From Achromobacter sp. MYb9 (GTDB taxonomy: Bacteria; Pseudomonadota; Gammaproteobacteria; Burkholderiales; Burkholderiaceae_B), in NCBI RefSeq assembly GCF_002975275.1, contig NZ_PCOQ01000001.1, positions 620,001-684,000 of the forward strand: 64,000 nt of DNA, written 5' to 3'. The notes under the pieces were generated by a model, which saw nothing but the letters and a program-made list of their open reading frames with translations, was not told the origin of the DNA and did not search any database. The translations under genes and the position numbers were made by a program. Shown in pieces: positions 9,863 through 21,247 of this stretch (its first letter is position 1; every line of letters begins with the position of its first letter).

Positions 9863-12022
9863 ATGGCCAAGATTGAAATGCCAACAACCAGCGCCGGCGG
9901 CGGTGCCGCCCGCGCGCCCGAAGCAGCCTCGCAAGACCGTCCTTTCGGCATGTGGTCGCGCTCGCTGGTCGGGCCCGCCGTGCTGGACAGCCTGCGCAAG
10001 CTCTCGCCCGCCGCGCAGTTGAAGAACCCCGTGATGTTCGTCGTCTACGTCGGCAGCATCCTGACGACGCTGTTGTGGGTCGTGGCCTTGCGCGGCCAGG
10101 CCGAAGCCCCCGCCGGCTTCATCCTGGCCATCTCCGTATGGCTGTGGTTCACGGTGCTGTTCGCCAACTTCGCCGAAGCCTTGGCCGAAGGTCGCGGCAA
10201 GCAGCAGGCGGCGACGTTGCGCGGCCTGCGCACCACCATCAACGCCCGGCTGCTGAAGAACTTCCGCGACGCGGACATCCGCGACGCGCAGCCCGGGCAA
10301 TGGCGCGAGCAAGCTGTCAGCCAGCCCTCGGGCCTGCTGCGGCGCGACGACGTGGTGCTGGTCGAAGCGGGCGAGACCATCCCGGGCGACGGCCAGGTGA
10401 TCGCGGGCGTCGCCTCGGTGGACGAAAGCGCCATCACTGGTGAATCCGCGCCCGTCATTCGCGAGTCCGGTGGCGACTTCTCGTCGGTCACGGGCGGAAC
10501 GCGCGTGCTGTCCGACTGGATCTTCGTACGCATCGCGGCCGATCCCGGCGAGAGCTTCCTGGACCGCATGATCGCCATGGTGGAAGGCGCCAAGCGCCAG
10601 AAGACCCCGAACGAACTGGCGCTGACCATCCTGCTGGTCGGCCTGACCGTGGTGTTCCTGCTGGTGGTCGTGACGCTGATGCCGTTCTCGATCTACGCGG
10701 TCACCGCGGCCGGCGGCGGTTCAGCGGTCACGGTGACCGTGCTGGTGGCGCTGCTGGTGTGCCTGATCCCGACCACCATCGGCGGCCTGCTTTCGGCCAT
10801 CGGCGTGGCAGGCATGAGCCGCATGATGAGCGCCAACGTCATCGCCACGTCGGGCCGCGCGGTGGAAGCCGCGGGCGACGTCGACGTGCTGCTGCTGGAC
10901 AAGACCGGCACCATCACGTTCGGCAACCGCCAGGCTTCCACGTTCCTGCCCGCGCCGGGCGTGTCGCCGCGCGAACTGGCCGACGCGGCCCGCCTGGCCT
11001 CGCTGGCCGACGAAACGCCGGAAGGCCGCAGCATCGTGGCGTTGGCCGACAAGACCCTCCATGCGCCGGCGTCCGCCATGGCCGGCGTCGAATTCGTGCC
11101 CTTCACGGCGCAGTCGCGCATGAGCGGCGTGAACCTGGGCGACCGCCTGATCCGCAAGGGTGCGGTCGACGCCATCCAGGCCTGGCTGGCCGAGCAAGCA
11201 GCCACCGTGCCCGAACAGGTCGTACGCCTGGCCGAAGACGTGGCCCGCCGCGGCAGCACGCCGCTGATGGTCAGCGACGGCAACCGCGCGCTTGGCGTGG
11301 TGGAACTCAAGGACATCGTCAAGCCCGGCATCCAGTCGCGCTTCGCCGAGTTGCGCCGCATGGGCATCAAGACCGTGATGATCACGGGCGACAACAAGCT
11401 GACGGCAGCCTCCATCGCCGCCGAAGCCGGCGTGGACGACTTCCTGGCGGAAGCCACGCCCGAGGCCAAGCTGAAGCTGATCCGCGCCTATCAGGCCGAA
11501 GGCCGGCTGGTGGCGATGACCGGCGACGGCACCAACGACGCCCCCGCGCTGGCGCAGGCCGATGTGGCGGTGGCGATGAACTCGGGCACGCAGGCCGCGA
11601 AAGAGGCCGGCAACATGGTGGACCTGGACTCCAACCCCACCAAGCTGATCGAGATCGTCGAAATCGGCAAGCAAATGCTGATGACCCGCGGTGCGCTGAC
11701 CACCTTCAGCGTGGCCAACGATGTGGCCAAGTACTTCGCCATCATCCCGGCCGCGTTCGCCACGGTCTATCCGCAGCTCAACGTGCTGAACATCATGGGC
11801 CTGGCCACGCCGGCCTCGGCCATCCTGTCGGCCGTGATCTTCAACGCGCTGATCATCGTCGTGCTGATCCCGCTGGCGCTCAAGGGCGTGCGCTACCGGC
11901 CGCTGGGCGCTTCCGTGCTGCTGCGACGCAACCTGCTCGTCTACGGCCTGGGCGGCCTGCTGGTGCCGTTCGTGGGCATCAAGCTGGTCGACATGGTGCT
12001 GGCCGCGCTGGGCTGGGCGTAG
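9863..12022 (+). CDS. kdpB: K+-transporting P-type ATPase subunit B (KdpB)
   Basis: The ATP-hydrolysing subunit, 719 residues from ATG 9863, which has an AGGAAAGA ribosome site; an upstream ATG at 9836 lacks one. P-type signatures are complete: the actuator TGES ([10 protein letters not shown]), the phosphorylated aspartate D346 in [17 protein letters not shown] and the hinge [17 protein letters not shown]. The N-terminus is a charged, Ala/Gly-rich extension before the first helices. KdpB forms a phospho-intermediate in the cytosol and drives ion movement through the KdpA/KdpB tunnel. Confidence 0.98.
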   Translation: MAKIEMPTTSAGGGAARAPEAASQDRPFGMWSRSLVGPAVLDSLRKLSPAAQLKNPVMFVVYVGSILTTLLWVVALRGQAEAPAGFILAISVWLWFTVLFANFAEALAEGRGKQQAATLRGLRTTINARLLKNFRDADIRDAQPGQWREQAVSQPSGLLRRDDVVLVEAGETIPGDGQVIAGVASVDESAITGESAPVIRESGGDFSSVTGGTRVLSDWIFVRIAADPGESFLDRMIAMVEGAKRQKTPNELALTILLVGLTVVFLLVVVTLMPFSIYAVTAAGGGSAVTVTVLVALLVCLIPTTIGGLLSAIGVAGMSRMMSANVIATSGRAVEAAGDVDVLLLDKTGTITFGNRQASTFLPAPGVSPRELADAARLASLADETPEGRSIVALADKTLHAPASAMAGVEFVPFTAQSRMSGVNLGDRLIRKGAVDAIQAWLAEQAATVPEQVVRLAEDVARRGSTPLMVSDGNRALGVVELKDIVKPGIQSRFAELRRMGIKTVMITGDNKLTAASIAAEAGVDDFLAEATPEAKLKLIRAYQAEGRLVAMTGDGTNDAPALAQADVAVAMNSGTQAAKEAGNMVDLDSNPTKLIEIVEIGKQMLMTRGALTTFSVANDVAKYFAIIPAAFATVYPQLNVLNIMGLATPASAILSAVIFNALIIVVLIPLALKGVRYRPLGASVLLRRNLLVYGLGGLLVPFVGIKLVDMVLAALGWA

Positions 12023-12080
12023 GCCCGGCCTCAAGCCCGACCGCTACACCATGCCCCACCCTGAAAAATAGGAATCCATC

Positions 12081-12701
12081 ATGAAACACGCAACGCAATC
12101 TGCTCCCGCCCTGCCCCGCCCGGGCGGCATCCTGCGGCCGGCGCTGGTCGTCTTCGCCGCCTTGACCCTGGTGACCGGCCTGGCCTACCCCTTCCTGACG
12201 CGCGGCGTGGCCGCCGCCGTGTTCCCGCACGAAGCGGCGGGTTCGCTGATCAAACAGGGGGACAAGGTCGTCGGTTCGGAACTGATCGGCCAGTCTTTCA
12301 CATCGCCGCAGTACTTCTGGGGCCGCCCTTCGGCCACCGCGCCGATGCCGTATAACGCGGCCGCTTCCGGCGGGTCGAACCTGGGTCCGCGCAACCCCGC
12401 GCTGGCCGAAGCCATCCAGGCCCGCATCGCGGCCCTGAAGGCGGCCGACCCGGAAAACCCCACGCCGGTGCCGGTGGACCTGATCACGGCGTCGGGCAGC
12501 GGCCTGGATCCGCACATCAGCCCGGCTGCGGCAAGCTACCAGGCGGCCCGGGTGGCCCGCGCCCGCCAGCTGCCGCGCGCGCAGGTCGACGCTTTGATCC
12601 AGGCCAATACCGAAAAGCCATGGCTGGGCGTGCTGGGCGACCCGGTCGTCAATGTGCTGATGCTGAACCTGGCGCTGGACCAATTGGGCACGGCGCGTTG
12701 A
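12081..12701 (+). CDS. kdpC: K+-transporting ATPase subunit C (KdpC)
   Basis: A 206-residue periplasmic subunit with one N-terminal membrane helix ([23 protein letters not shown]). It carries the family blocks [34 protein letters not shown] and the C-terminal [19 protein letters not shown]. It is thought to raise potassium affinity of the complex. Fifty-eight bases separate it from kdpB and 51 from kdpD, so the operon continues with slightly looser spacing. Confidence 0.97.
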   Translation: MKHATQSAPALPRPGGILRPALVVFAALTLVTGLAYPFLTRGVAAAVFPHEAAGSLIKQGDKVVGSELIGQSFTSPQYFWGRPSATAPMPYNAAASGGSNLGPRNPALAEAIQARIAALKAADPENPTPVPVDLITASGSGLDPHISPAAASYQAARVARARQLPRAQVDALIQANTEKPWLGVLGDPVVNVLMLNLALDQLGTAR

Positions 12702-12752
12702 TGACGCAGCGTATAGTATTGCCAGCTTTCCCCACCCCACCCTTGCGCGTTC

Positions 12753-15539
12753 ATGGCTGACATTGCTGGCGAGCGTCCCGACCCCGACGCGCTCTTGAAG
12801 ACCCTGGACGACGCCGCGCGCCAGGCGGTGCACGGCAAGCTGCGCGTGTACTTCGGGTCGTCGGCCGGCGTGGGCAAGACCTACGCCATGCTGGTCGCGG
12901 CACGGGCGCAGGCCGCGCAGGGGGTCAGCGTGCTGGCAGGCATCGTCGAGACCCATGGCCGCCGTGAAACCGCCAGCCTGCTGGACGGCCTGGCGGTCCT
13001 GCCGTTGAAGGAAGTTGCGTACCGCGGCCATGTCCTGAAGGAATTCGACCTGGACGGCGCCCTGGCGGCGCGGCCCGGCCTGGTGCTGGTGGACGAACTG
13101 GCGCACTCGAACGCGCCCGGCTCCCGCCACGCCAAGCGCTGGCAAGACATCCAGGAATTGCTGTCGGCCGGCATCGACGTCTGGACCACGCTGAACGTGC
13201 AGCATCTGGACAGCCTGAACGAAGCGGTGAGCAGCATCACCGGAGTGCGTGTCTGGGAAACCGTGCCGGACGAGGTGTTCGACGCCGCCGACGAGGTCAT
13301 TCTGGTGGACCTGTCTGCCGACGAACTGCTGCGGCGGCTGAAGGAGGGCAAGGTCTACCTGCCCGAACAGGCCCGGCATGCCACCCGGAATTTCTTCCGC
13401 AAGGGCAATCTCATCGCCCTGCGCGAACTGGCGCTGCGCCGTACCGCCGACCACGTCGACGATGACGTCCAGGCCTACCGGCGCGACCGCGCCATCGAAC
13501 CCGTCTGGCGCACCCGCGAGGCCGTGGTCGCCTGCGTCGGCCCGGACATCGACGCCGAATACGTCATTCGCAGCGCGCACCGGCTAAGCCAGCAGCTGGA
13601 ATGCGACCTGCATGTCGTCACCATCGATACCCCGCGCGCGGCGCCCACGCCACAGGCCGAGCAAGACCGCATGCAGCGCAGCCTGGCCTTGGCGGATTCG
13701 CTGGGGGCCCGCACCGAAACCCTGGCAGGCGGCGACATGGTCGATGCCGTGGTGCGCTACGTGCGCCGGCACAACATCACCAAGGCCATCGTCGGCCGCA
13801 CGCGCGCTACCGGCCTGCAACGCCTGCGCCTGTCGGTGTCGGCCCTGCTGACCGCGGCCATCACGCCGGGCTGGCTGTGGCGCCGGCACAGTTTCGCCGA
13901 CATGCTGGCCGCCGGCTGCCCCGAAATCGACATCATCCGGCTGGGCGCCCCGCCGCTTCCGGCCAGCGCCGCCCCCGGCCGCAACCCCCTCACCCTGGCT
14001 CGCCGCGCCGGCCTGGGCGCCGATGAACGCAATGGCCGGCCGCTTGCCGGCTACGCCTGGGCGCTGTGCTATTGCGCGGCCGCCACTGGCCTGTCGATGC
14101 TGGCGTTTCCCGCGCTGCACCAGACCAACATCGTCATGCTGTTCCTGCTGGCGGTCATGGGCGTGGCGCTGCGTCACGGACGCGGTCCCGCCGCGCTGGC
14201 GTCCGTCGTCAGCGTGGGACTGTTCGATTTTTTCTTCGTGCAGCCGCTGGCCTCGTTCGCCGTTTCCGACGTGCAATACCTGCTGACCTTCGCCGTGCTG
14301 CTGACGGTGGGCCTGCTGATCGGGCAACTGACGGCCGGGCTGCGCCTGCAGGCGCAGGTGTCGGTCAAGCGCGAGGCCGATGCGCGCAGCCTGTACGAAT
14401 TCGCGCGGGAGCTGTCGTCCGCGTTGCTGCCCGAGCAGATCGTGGCGTCGGCCGGCGCTTTCGTCCACGCCACCTTCGGCTCGCGGTGCGCGCTGTACAT
14501 CCTGGGCCTGGACGACCGGCTGAAGCTGGCCTCGCCCGCTGCCGACGACATGCCGCCCCTGGAATCGGCGCTGGCCCAATGGGTCTATGACCATGGCCAG
14601 CCCGCGGGCGCAGGCACGCCAACGCTGTCCAACAGCGACCTGCTGTACCTGCCGTTGAAAGCGCCCATGCGCACGCGCGGCGTGCTGGCGTTGGCGGCAC
14701 CGCGCCGCAGCCTGTTCACCCATCCGGATTCCCGGCGGCAGATCGAGGCCTACGCGACACTGATCGCCATTGCGCTGGAACGGCTGCATTACGTGGAAGT
14801 CGCGCAGCAAGCGCTGGTCAGCATGGAATCGGAGCGGCTGCGCAACTCGCTGTTGGCGGCCGTCTCGCACGACCTGCGCACGCCGTTGACCAGCCTGATC
14901 GGCATGACCGACACCTTGACCCGCCAACAGGCGGCGTTGCCCCTTGATGTGCAAGACACCGTGCGCGCCATGCGCGACCAGGCGCAGCGCATGCACGCGC
15001 TGGTCGTCAACCTGCTCGACATGGCGCGGCTGCAAAGCCGCGACACGCCGTTGCGCCTGGAATGGCAGTCCATCGAAGAACTGGTGGGCGCGTCGTTGGC
15101 CGCCATGCGCGAACCCCTGGCAGGCCACCACGTCGCCGTGGACAGCCTGTCGCAGTTGCCACTGGTGGAATGCGACGGCGTGCTGATCGAACGCGTGCTG
15201 TGCAACCTGCTTGAGAACGCGGCCAAATACACGCCTCCGGGCAGCACGCTGCGCATTCACGCCGCCGTGCACGAAGAAGAACTGCGCGTGGCCGTCAGCG
15301 ACAACGGCCCCGGCGTGGCGCCAGGCGCCGAACGCCGCATCTTTGAAAAATTCACGCGTGGCGAACGCGAATCGGCCACGCCCGGCGTCGGATTGGGCCT
15401 AGCCGTTTGCGAAGCCATCATCTCGGCCCACCATGGCCGCATCTGGGTCGAACACACGCCGGGGCTGGCCTCTGGCGCGCAATTCGTCTTCAGCCTGCCG
15501 CTGGGCACGCCGCCCGCGATTCAACCCGAAACCCTTTGA
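12753..15539 (+). CDS. kdpD: Sensor histidine kinase KdpD
   Basis: A 928-residue membrane sensor that controls kdp expression. Domains in order: the KdpD ATP-binding domain with Walker A GSSAGVGKT at residues 35-43 and LVLVDELAHSNAPGSRH as Walker B; a Usp-like domain (VACVGPDIDAEYVIRS); four clustered helices (about 430-530); a GAF domain; the HisKA domain with phospho-acceptor H706 (AVSHDLRTPLTSL); and a HATPase domain ending in GVGLGLAVCE. All expected parts are present. It phosphorylates KdpE when potassium is limiting. The stop lies 12 bases before kdpE. Confidence 0.98.
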   Translation: MADIAGERPDPDALLKTLDDAARQAVHGKLRVYFGSSAGVGKTYAMLVAARAQAAQGVSVLAGIVETHGRRETASLLDGLAVLPLKEVAYRGHVLKEFDLDGALAARPGLVLVDELAHSNAPGSRHAKRWQDIQELLSAGIDVWTTLNVQHLDSLNEAVSSITGVRVWETVPDEVFDAADEVILVDLSADELLRRLKEGKVYLPEQARHATRNFFRKGNLIALRELALRRTADHVDDDVQAYRRDRAIEPVWRTREAVVACVGPDIDAEYVIRSAHRLSQQLECDLHVVTIDTPRAAPTPQAEQDRMQRSLALADSLGARTETLAGGDMVDAVVRYVRRHNITKAIVGRTRATGLQRLRLSVSALLTAAITPGWLWRRHSFADMLAAGCPEIDIIRLGAPPLPASAAPGRNPLTLARRAGLGADERNGRPLAGYAWALCYCAAATGLSMLAFPALHQTNIVMLFLLAVMGVALRHGRGPAALASVVSVGLFDFFFVQPLASFAVSDVQYLLTFAVLLTVGLLIGQLTAGLRLQAQVSVKREADARSLYEFARELSSALLPEQIVASAGAFVHATFGSRCALYILGLDDRLKLASPAADDMPPLESALAQWVYDHGQPAGAGTPTLSNSDLLYLPLKAPMRTRGVLALAAPRRSLFTHPDSRRQIEAYATLIAIALERLHYVEVAQQALVSMESERLRNSLLAAVSHDLRTPLTSLIGMTDTLTRQQAALPLDVQDTVRAMRDQAQRMHALVVNLLDMARLQSRDTPLRLEWQSIEELVGASLAAMREPLAGHHVAVDSLSQLPLVECDGVLIERVLCNLLENAAKYTPPGSTLRIHAAVHEEELRVAVSDNGPGVAPGAERRIFEKFTRGERESATPGVGLGLAVCEAIISAHHGRIWVEHTPGLASGAQFVFSLPLGTPPAIQPETL

Positions 15540-15551
15540 CCGGCCATCCGC

Positions 15552-16244
<693 letters not shown>

Positions 16245-16418
16245 ATTCCGCGCCATCCGTGCCGCGTTGGCGCGTGGTACATGGTACGTCGCATCACAGG
16301 CCCTCACGCGGCCTCACGCGGCCTTTACACGGCCGATATGCGGATGGCGCGAGTCTTGTCTCGGGCTTTATGCCGATCCTCCTATTGTTGCGATCCCGTT
16401 CAACAACCGGAGCATCCC

Positions 16419-17201
16419 ATGTCCCGCCATCCCCTGGCCGCGCTGCTTTTATTGACCCTGGGCGCCACCGCTCACGCCAGCGACACGCCGGCCGCCACGG
16501 CCCCCGCCACCGCCGCCTCCGCCTCCGCCTCCGACCTCAGCCTGAGCGCCAACGTCACGCTGGCCAGCCAGTACCGCTACCGCGGCCTGATGCAGTCGAA
16601 CAACAAGCCCGCCATCCAGGGCGGCTTCGACCTGGCGCACGCCAGCGGCTTCTACCTGGGCAACTGGAATTCCAGTATCAGCTGGCTTGGCGACACCAAC
16701 AGCGAGGTCTCCGCGCCCGTGGAAATGGACTTCTACGGCGGCTACAAGGGCAACCTGACCGACAACGTGCCCGTCGACCTGGGCGTCTTGCAGTACTACT
16801 ATCCCGGCGACTACCCGTCCGGCTACACCAGCCCCGATACCACCGAGCTATACGCCGGCATTGGCTATGGCCCGGTGATGTTCAAGTACTCCATTGCCCT
16901 GACCAATCTGTTTGGTTTCGCCGACAGCAAGTACAGCCAGTATTTCGACCTTTCCGGCAATATCGACACCGGCGTCTGGGGCCTCGTGGTCAACGCGCAT
17001 GTGGGCCGCCAGGTCGTGCGCAACGTCGACAACGGCACCTACACCGATTGGAAGCTCGGTCTGACCAAGGACTTCGGCCAGGGCCTGTCGGTCTCGCTGG
17101 CCTACCTTGACACCAATGCGGACCGCGCCGTCTACACCAACACACGCGGACGCGACATGGGCCGCGCGACCGGCCTGCTGTCAATGACCAAGACCTTCTG
17201 A
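16419..17201 (+). CDS. TorF-family putative outer-membrane porin (Gcw_chp-like)
   Basis: ATG at 16419 gives 260 residues with a clear signal peptide ending in ATAHA, then an Ala/Thr/Ser-rich spacer and alternating aromatic beta-strands ending in Phe (LLSMTKTF), as expected of an outer-membrane barrel. The blocks VTLASQYRYRGLMQSNNKPAIQGGFDL and YAGIGYGPVMFKYS (shown in part) match TorF/Gcw_chp proteins. Longer frames to 16281 lack a ribosome site. It follows kdpE by 174 bases in the same direction; a role in outer-membrane passage under the Kdp conditions is only an inference. Confidence 0.85.
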   Translation: MSRHPLAALLLLTLGATAHASDTPAATAPATAASASASDLSLSANVTLASQYRYRGLMQSNNKPAIQGGFDLAHASGFYLGNWNSSISWLGDTNSEVSAPVEMDFYGGYKGNLTDNVPVDLGVLQYYYPGDYPSGYTSPDTTELYAGIGYGPVMFKYSIALTNLFGFADSKYSQYFDLSGNIDTGVWGLVVNAHVGRQVVRNVDNGTYTDWKLGLTKDFGQGLSVSLAYLDTNADRAVYTNTRGRDMGRATGLLSMTKTF

Positions 17202-17344
17202 ACAGCCCGGGGCGTTGACGCGTTTTTTACGCGCCGCGCCTGCTTTTATCGGCAGGATTTACGGTGCGGTTCCTATAGTGGAATCGTCATCAACCAACCG
17301 GAACCGCGGATCGCGCCTTACCGCGCACCGCCCGCCTCACCGCC

Positions 17345-17680
17345 ATGATTCCCCGACTGGATCGCCGCAGCCACGTTTCCCCCGACCATTCCCCGGCCGC
17401 TTCCCTGCCCTTGGCGCCCTTGCCGCAGTCCGACAGGGTGGCCCTGACAGTCAGGATCGACACGCTGGACGCCTTGAAGGTCCGCCTGGCGCTGCATCGA
17501 GAACTGGGCGACCGCATCGGCGTATACCTGCTATCGGTGGACCACGCCCATGCCCAGAGCGTCCTGCAACTGCAATGCGCCCGAGGCGAACTCGATGGCT
17601 TGATGCAAGCGATCATGCGCGGCCTGCCCCAAGCAGAATTCGGCCCGGTGCGCCCCGCGTCCGCAGTCACGGTGCAATAA
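17345..17680 (+). CDS. Hypothetical small protein before a DapA-family gene
   Basis: A 111-residue predicted cytosolic protein. The first 30 residues are Pro/Ser-rich and probably disordered. The rest alternates strand-helix-strand (RVALTVRIDTLDALKVRLAL, GVYLLSVDHAHAQSVLQLQC, LDGLMQAIMRGLPQAEF), which could be a single ferredoxin-like or ACT-like fold. No catalytic motif is visible. It ends three bases before the DapA-like gene, so co-expression is likely. Codon use fits its neighbours. Function unknown. Confidence 0.7.
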   Translation: MIPRLDRRSHVSPDHSPAASLPLAPLPQSDRVALTVRIDTLDALKVRLALHRELGDRIGVYLLSVDHAHAQSVLQLQCARGELDGLMQAIMRGLPQAEFGPVRPASAVTVQ

Positions 17681-17683
17681 GCC

Positions 17684-18583
17684 ATGGACATGCCAGCCAA
17701 AACGGTTTTCGACGGCATCTGGTTGCCGATGATCACGCCACTGCGTGGCGGCTATGTGGACCTGGACGCCGCGCAGGCGCTGGCCCGCTACTACCGCAAT
17801 GCCGGCATCGCGGGCCTGGTCCTGTTCGGCTCCACCGGCGAGGGCAATCTACTGAGCCTGTCGGAGAAGACCGACATGATCGAGGCCATCGCCAGCGACC
17901 CGCATGCGTTGCCGCTGGTGTTCGGCGCGGGCGGCGTCGATACGCGCGGTGTCGCCACCGCCATCCGCCGGCTGGACAAGTACGCGCCCGCCGGCTATCT
18001 GGTGCCACCGCCCTATTATCTGGGCCCGTCGCAGCCCGGCATTCTCTGGCACTACCGTCAGATCGCCTGGGCCACCGAACGCCCGATCATCCTGTACAAC
18101 ATCCCCAAGCGGACGGGCGTCACCATGACCGTCGAAACCATGGAGACGCTGGCGCTCTTGCCCAACTTCACGGCCGTCAAGGAATGCAATCCGTCGGTAC
18201 TGGCCACCTTGAACGCGCGCGGCAAGCTGCACGCGCTATGCGGCGAAGACCTGGCGCTGCTGGACCACTGGCTGGCCGGCGGCCGCGGCGCCATCCCGGC
18301 CGCGGCGCATCTGTATCCCGAACGCTACGTCGAAGTCATGCAGCTGGCGCGCGACGGCCATGCCGAGGCCGCGCGTGAACTGTTCGAGCCCTTGCGCGGC
18401 CTGATCCGATTGCTGTTCGCCGAACCCAACCCCGCGCCGCTCAAGCGCGCCCTGTCGTTGCAGGGGCTGATCGCCGACGAGCTGCGCATGCCCATGATGC
18501 CGGCAAGCCGGGAACTCACCTCGCGGCTGCAACGCGCCATGAGTGCCGTCCAGGCGTCGCCCAGCCGGCTGCAGACCGCTTAA
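17684..18583 (+). CDS. Dihydrodipicolinate synthase/N-acetylneuraminate lyase family protein
   Basis: A 299-residue class I aldolase-fold enzyme. The Schiff-base lysine is K166 (TAVKECN), with the catalytic tyrosine Y138 in YNIPKRTG and the phosphate/pyruvate loop GSTGEGN. In true DapA this loop is usually GTTGE and the Lys context VKEAT, so this copy deviates slightly. It may be a lysine-pathway DapA or a related pyruvate lyase acting on another keto-acid. The reaction would be a pyruvate-dependent aldol condensation or cleavage in the cytosol. It ends 9 bases from the convergent membrane protein. Confidence 0.85.
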   Translation: MDMPAKTVFDGIWLPMITPLRGGYVDLDAAQALARYYRNAGIAGLVLFGSTGEGNLLSLSEKTDMIEAIASDPHALPLVFGAGGVDTRGVATAIRRLDKYAPAGYLVPPPYYLGPSQPGILWHYRQIAWATERPIILYNIPKRTGVTMTVETMETLALLPNFTAVKECNPSVLATLNARGKLHALCGEDLALLDHWLAGGRGAIPAAAHLYPERYVEVMQLARDGHAEAARELFEPLRGLIRLLFAEPNPAPLKRALSLQGLIADELRMPMMPASRELTSRLQRAMSAVQASPSRLQTA

Positions 18584-18592
18584 CCAGACCGC

Positions 18593-19882
18593 TTAACCCG
18601 GGTGCGAGACCGGGGCCTGGTCGGCCCCGACGGCACGCGGCAAACGAGGCGTCGTCAACGCGATCAAGGTCACGACGATGAGCGAATAGTTGGGCACGCT
18701 GCGCATGTTGCGGAACATCATCTCGGTCAGGCTGAAGGCGCAAAAGCCCAGACAGAACAGCAGCCCCAGTTGCGCCCCCACGCGGATCACCCGGTCGTCG
18801 CTGGCCAGCCGCCGGAAGAAGATGGCCGCCGGCAACAGGTATAGCGTCAGGATACTGATCAGGCCCAGCAGCCCGTAACCGGACAACGCGGCCAGCAGAT
18901 CGTTGTGGGGTTCGCCGAATCCCTCCACCACTTCCTCGGTCACGACGCCCTGGCTTTGCAGTTGCAGCAGCTCCTCGCGGAACTTGCTGGGGCCGATGCC
19001 GACGATAGGGCTTTTCTGGAACATCAGCGTCGACGCGTGCCATAGCTGCAACCGGATGCCGAACGACGTGTCGCGGTTGGCCGACGTCGCAAAGCCGTCA
19101 ACGTCTTTCGCGATTTCATGCATGCGGCTGCTGAATGTCCAAATGGCGGCAGCGCTTGCAGCAAGCGCCGCACAGACCGCCAGCGCGCAATACACCTTGT
19201 GGCGGCGCTTCCAATTGCGCAGGCCAAGCAAGAAGACCAGCCCAAGAATGGGCAATAGCATCCAGCTGCTACGCGTCTCGGACTCCCAGGTCGCGACAAT
19301 GCTCAACACCACCGCCAACAGCTTCACACCCGTCTCGACACGCGGCCAACGCGTGCTCGCGCCCCACCCCAAGGTCAGCAGGGTCATCGCACCAAACAGC
19401 AACGTCATATTCGCGAACGCCACCGCGTTGTAACGCCCGCCCACATCGATCACGCCTCCGCGCCCTAGCTTCGCCATGGTCACGATCAACAGCACAGAGC
19501 CCGCAAACGTGCCCACGACGATGCTCCACTGCACCAGCTTGAGCCGGTGCTGAGGCGCACGCAGCAAGAGCCAGAGCACCGGAATTGCAAGCGCAAACCG
19601 CAGCAGCTTTTCCAGTTCGGAATTACTCCACACTCCTCGGACGAGGAATGTGACGAACATACAGGCCAGTGGCAGCAATAGCGCCAGCGCCATCGGCCAT
19701 AAGGCTTTGAAGTCCATCGGTTCGTAGTGCTTTACGGCATTGACGGCCAGCGCGATCAGGGCGAGTCCCCCCGCCAGATAGACAACGGCGGGGCCCCCCA
19801 CGGGACTGGTCAATGCCAGCGCGGGAACCAGCAACACAAGCCAGGTGGCCAGGGATACATACAATCGGGGCACAGCGATCAA
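18593..19882 (-). CDS. O-antigen ligase-like (WaaL/Wzy) membrane protein
   Basis: A 429-residue polytopic protein with about 11 hydrophobic segments. The conserved periplasmic loop ends in GFGEPHNDLLAALSGYGLLGL, whose PHND/N motif is the Wzy_C signature of O-antigen ligases and polymerases, and GIRLQLWHASTLMFQKSPIVGIGPSKF (shown as a guide) precedes it. Such enzymes transfer undecaprenyl-linked glycans to lipid A core or a protein in the periplasm. No other glycan gene lies nearby, so it is either an isolated ligase or belongs to a locus elsewhere. Transcribed toward dapA-like, convergent. Confidence 0.85.
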   Translation of the reverse strand: MIAVPRLYVSLATWLVLLVPALALTSPVGGPAVVYLAGGLALIALAVNAVKHYEPMDFKALWPMALALLLPLACMFVTFLVRGVWSNSELEKLLRFALAIPVLWLLLRAPQHRLKLVQWSIVVGTFAGSVLLIVTMAKLGRGGVIDVGGRYNAVAFANMTLLFGAMTLLTLGWGASTRWPRVETGVKLLAVVLSIVATWESETRSSWMLLPILGLVFLLGLRNWKRRHKVYCALAVCAALAASAAAIWTFSSRMHEIAKDVDGFATSANRDTSFGIRLQLWHASTLMFQKSPIVGIGPSKFREELLQLQSQGVVTEEVVEGFGEPHNDLLAALSGYGLLGLISILTLYLLPAAIFFRRLASDDRVIRVGAQLGLLFCLGFCAFSLTEMMFRNMRSVPNYSLIVVTLIALTTPRLPRAVGADQAPVSHPG

Positions 19883-19933
19883 CCTAGTAGTAACAGCGGG
19901 ACACGACGAACATCTTGCGGGTCAGGCGGACAA

Positions 19934-19962
19934 AACCCGCCCGCCATGACGGCGGGCGGGTT
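19934..19962 (-). terminator. Terminator of icd
   Basis: Perfect 12-bp arms AACCCGCCCGCC (19934-19945) and its complement (19951-19962) with a 5-base loop; on the minus strand the stem runs into TTTT, 29 bases after the icd stop. Confidence 0.8.
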
Positions 19963-19990
19963 CAGCGGGACTTGCCGAGCCGGACGGAAT

Positions 19991-21247
19991 TTACATGTTT
20001 TCGATCATGACCTGGCCAAAGCCCGAGCACGACACCTGGGTCGCACCTTCCAGCAGGCGGGCAAAATCGTACGTCACCTTCTTGGACAGGATGGATTTCT
20101 CCATGCTGGAGATGATCAGGTCGGCCGCTTCGGTCCAGCCCATGTGGCGCAGCATCATTTCCGCCGACAGGATTTCGGAACCCGGGTTCACGTAGTCCTT
20201 GCCGGCGTACTTGGGCGCCGTACCGTGGGTGGCTTCGAACATGGCGACCGAATCCGACAGGTTGGCGCCCGGCGCGATGCCGATGCCGCCCACTTGCGCG
20301 GCCAGCGCGTCGGAAATGTAGTCGCCGTTCAGGTTCAGCGTCGCGATCACGTCGTATTCGGCCGGGCGCAGCAGGATCTGCTGCAGGAAGGCGTCGGCGA
20401 TCACGTCCTTGACGATGATCTCGCGGCCGGTCCTCGGGTTCTTGAACTTGCACCACGGGCCGCCGTCGATCAGTTGGGCGCCGAATTCCTTTTGCAGCAA
20501 TTCGTAGCCCCAATCACGGAAACCTCCTTCCGTGAATTTCATGATGTTGCCCTTGTGCACCAGCGTCAGCGACGTGCGGTCGTTGTCGATGACGTACTGG
20601 GCGGCCTTGCGCACCAGGCGCTCGGTGCCTTCGCGCGACACCGGCTTGATGCCGATGGAGGACGTGTTCGGGAAACGGATCTTCTTCACGCCAAGCTTGG
20701 TCTGCAGGAACTGGATCAGTTCCTTGGCCTGCTCGCTTTCGGCCATGTATTCGATACCGGCATAGATGTCTTCCGAGTTCTCGCGGAAGATCACCATGTT
20801 GGTCTTCTCGGGTTCACGCACCGGGGACGGCACGCCCTTGAAGTACGCCACCGGGCGCAGGCAGACGTACAGGTCCAGTTGCTGGCGCAACGCCACGTTC
20901 AGCGAACGGATGCCGCCGCCGACCGGGGTCGTCAGCGGGCCCTTGATGGACACCACGTAGTCTTTGACGACTTCCAGGGTTTCATCGGGAAGCCAGACGT
21001 CCGGGCCGTAGACCTTGGTGGCCTTTTCGCCGGCATAGACTTCCATCCAGTGGATCTTGCGCTTGCCGCCATAGGCTTTCTGCACGGCCGCGTCCACGAC
21101 CTTGATCATGACGGGGGTGATATCTGCGCCCGTGCCGTCGCCTTCAATGAAGGGAACGATGGGCTGTTCAGGCACATTCAGCGAGAAATCGGCGTTGACC
21201 GTGATTTTCTGGCCGCCAGCGGGAACCTTGATATGTTGGTAGGACAT
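19991..21247 (-). CDS. icd: NADP-dependent isocitrate dehydrogenase
   Basis: A 418-residue cytosolic TCA-cycle enzyme converting isocitrate to 2-oxoglutarate and CO2. The start ATG at 21247 gives [15 protein letters not shown]; frames extending to 21760 read through a noncoding gap. Recognised parts: EGDGTGADI, the substrate loop [13 protein letters not shown] with S115 (equivalent of the phosphorylation-controlled serine of E. coli), [18 protein letters not shown] block, and the NADP region [11 protein letters not shown]. Length is standard for the dimeric bacterial type. Confidence 0.98.
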   Translation of the reverse strand: MSYQHIKVPAGGQKITVNADFSLNVPEQPIVPFIEGDGTGADITPVMIKVVDAAVQKAYGGKRKIHWMEVYAGEKATKVYGPDVWLPDETLEVVKDYVVSIKGPLTTPVGGGIRSLNVALRQQLDLYVCLRPVAYFKGVPSPVREPEKTNMVIFRENSEDIYAGIEYMAESEQAKELIQFLQTKLGVKKIRFPNTSSIGIKPVSREGTERLVRKAAQYVIDNDRTSLTLVHKGNIMKFTEGGFRDWGYELLQKEFGAQLIDGGPWCKFKNPRTGREIIVKDVIADAFLQQILLRPAEYDVIATLNLNGDYISDALAAQVGGIGIAPGANLSDSVAMFEATHGTAPKYAGKDYVNPGSEILSAEMMLRHMGWTEAADLIISSMEKSILSKKVTYDFARLLEGATQVSCSGFGQVMIENM

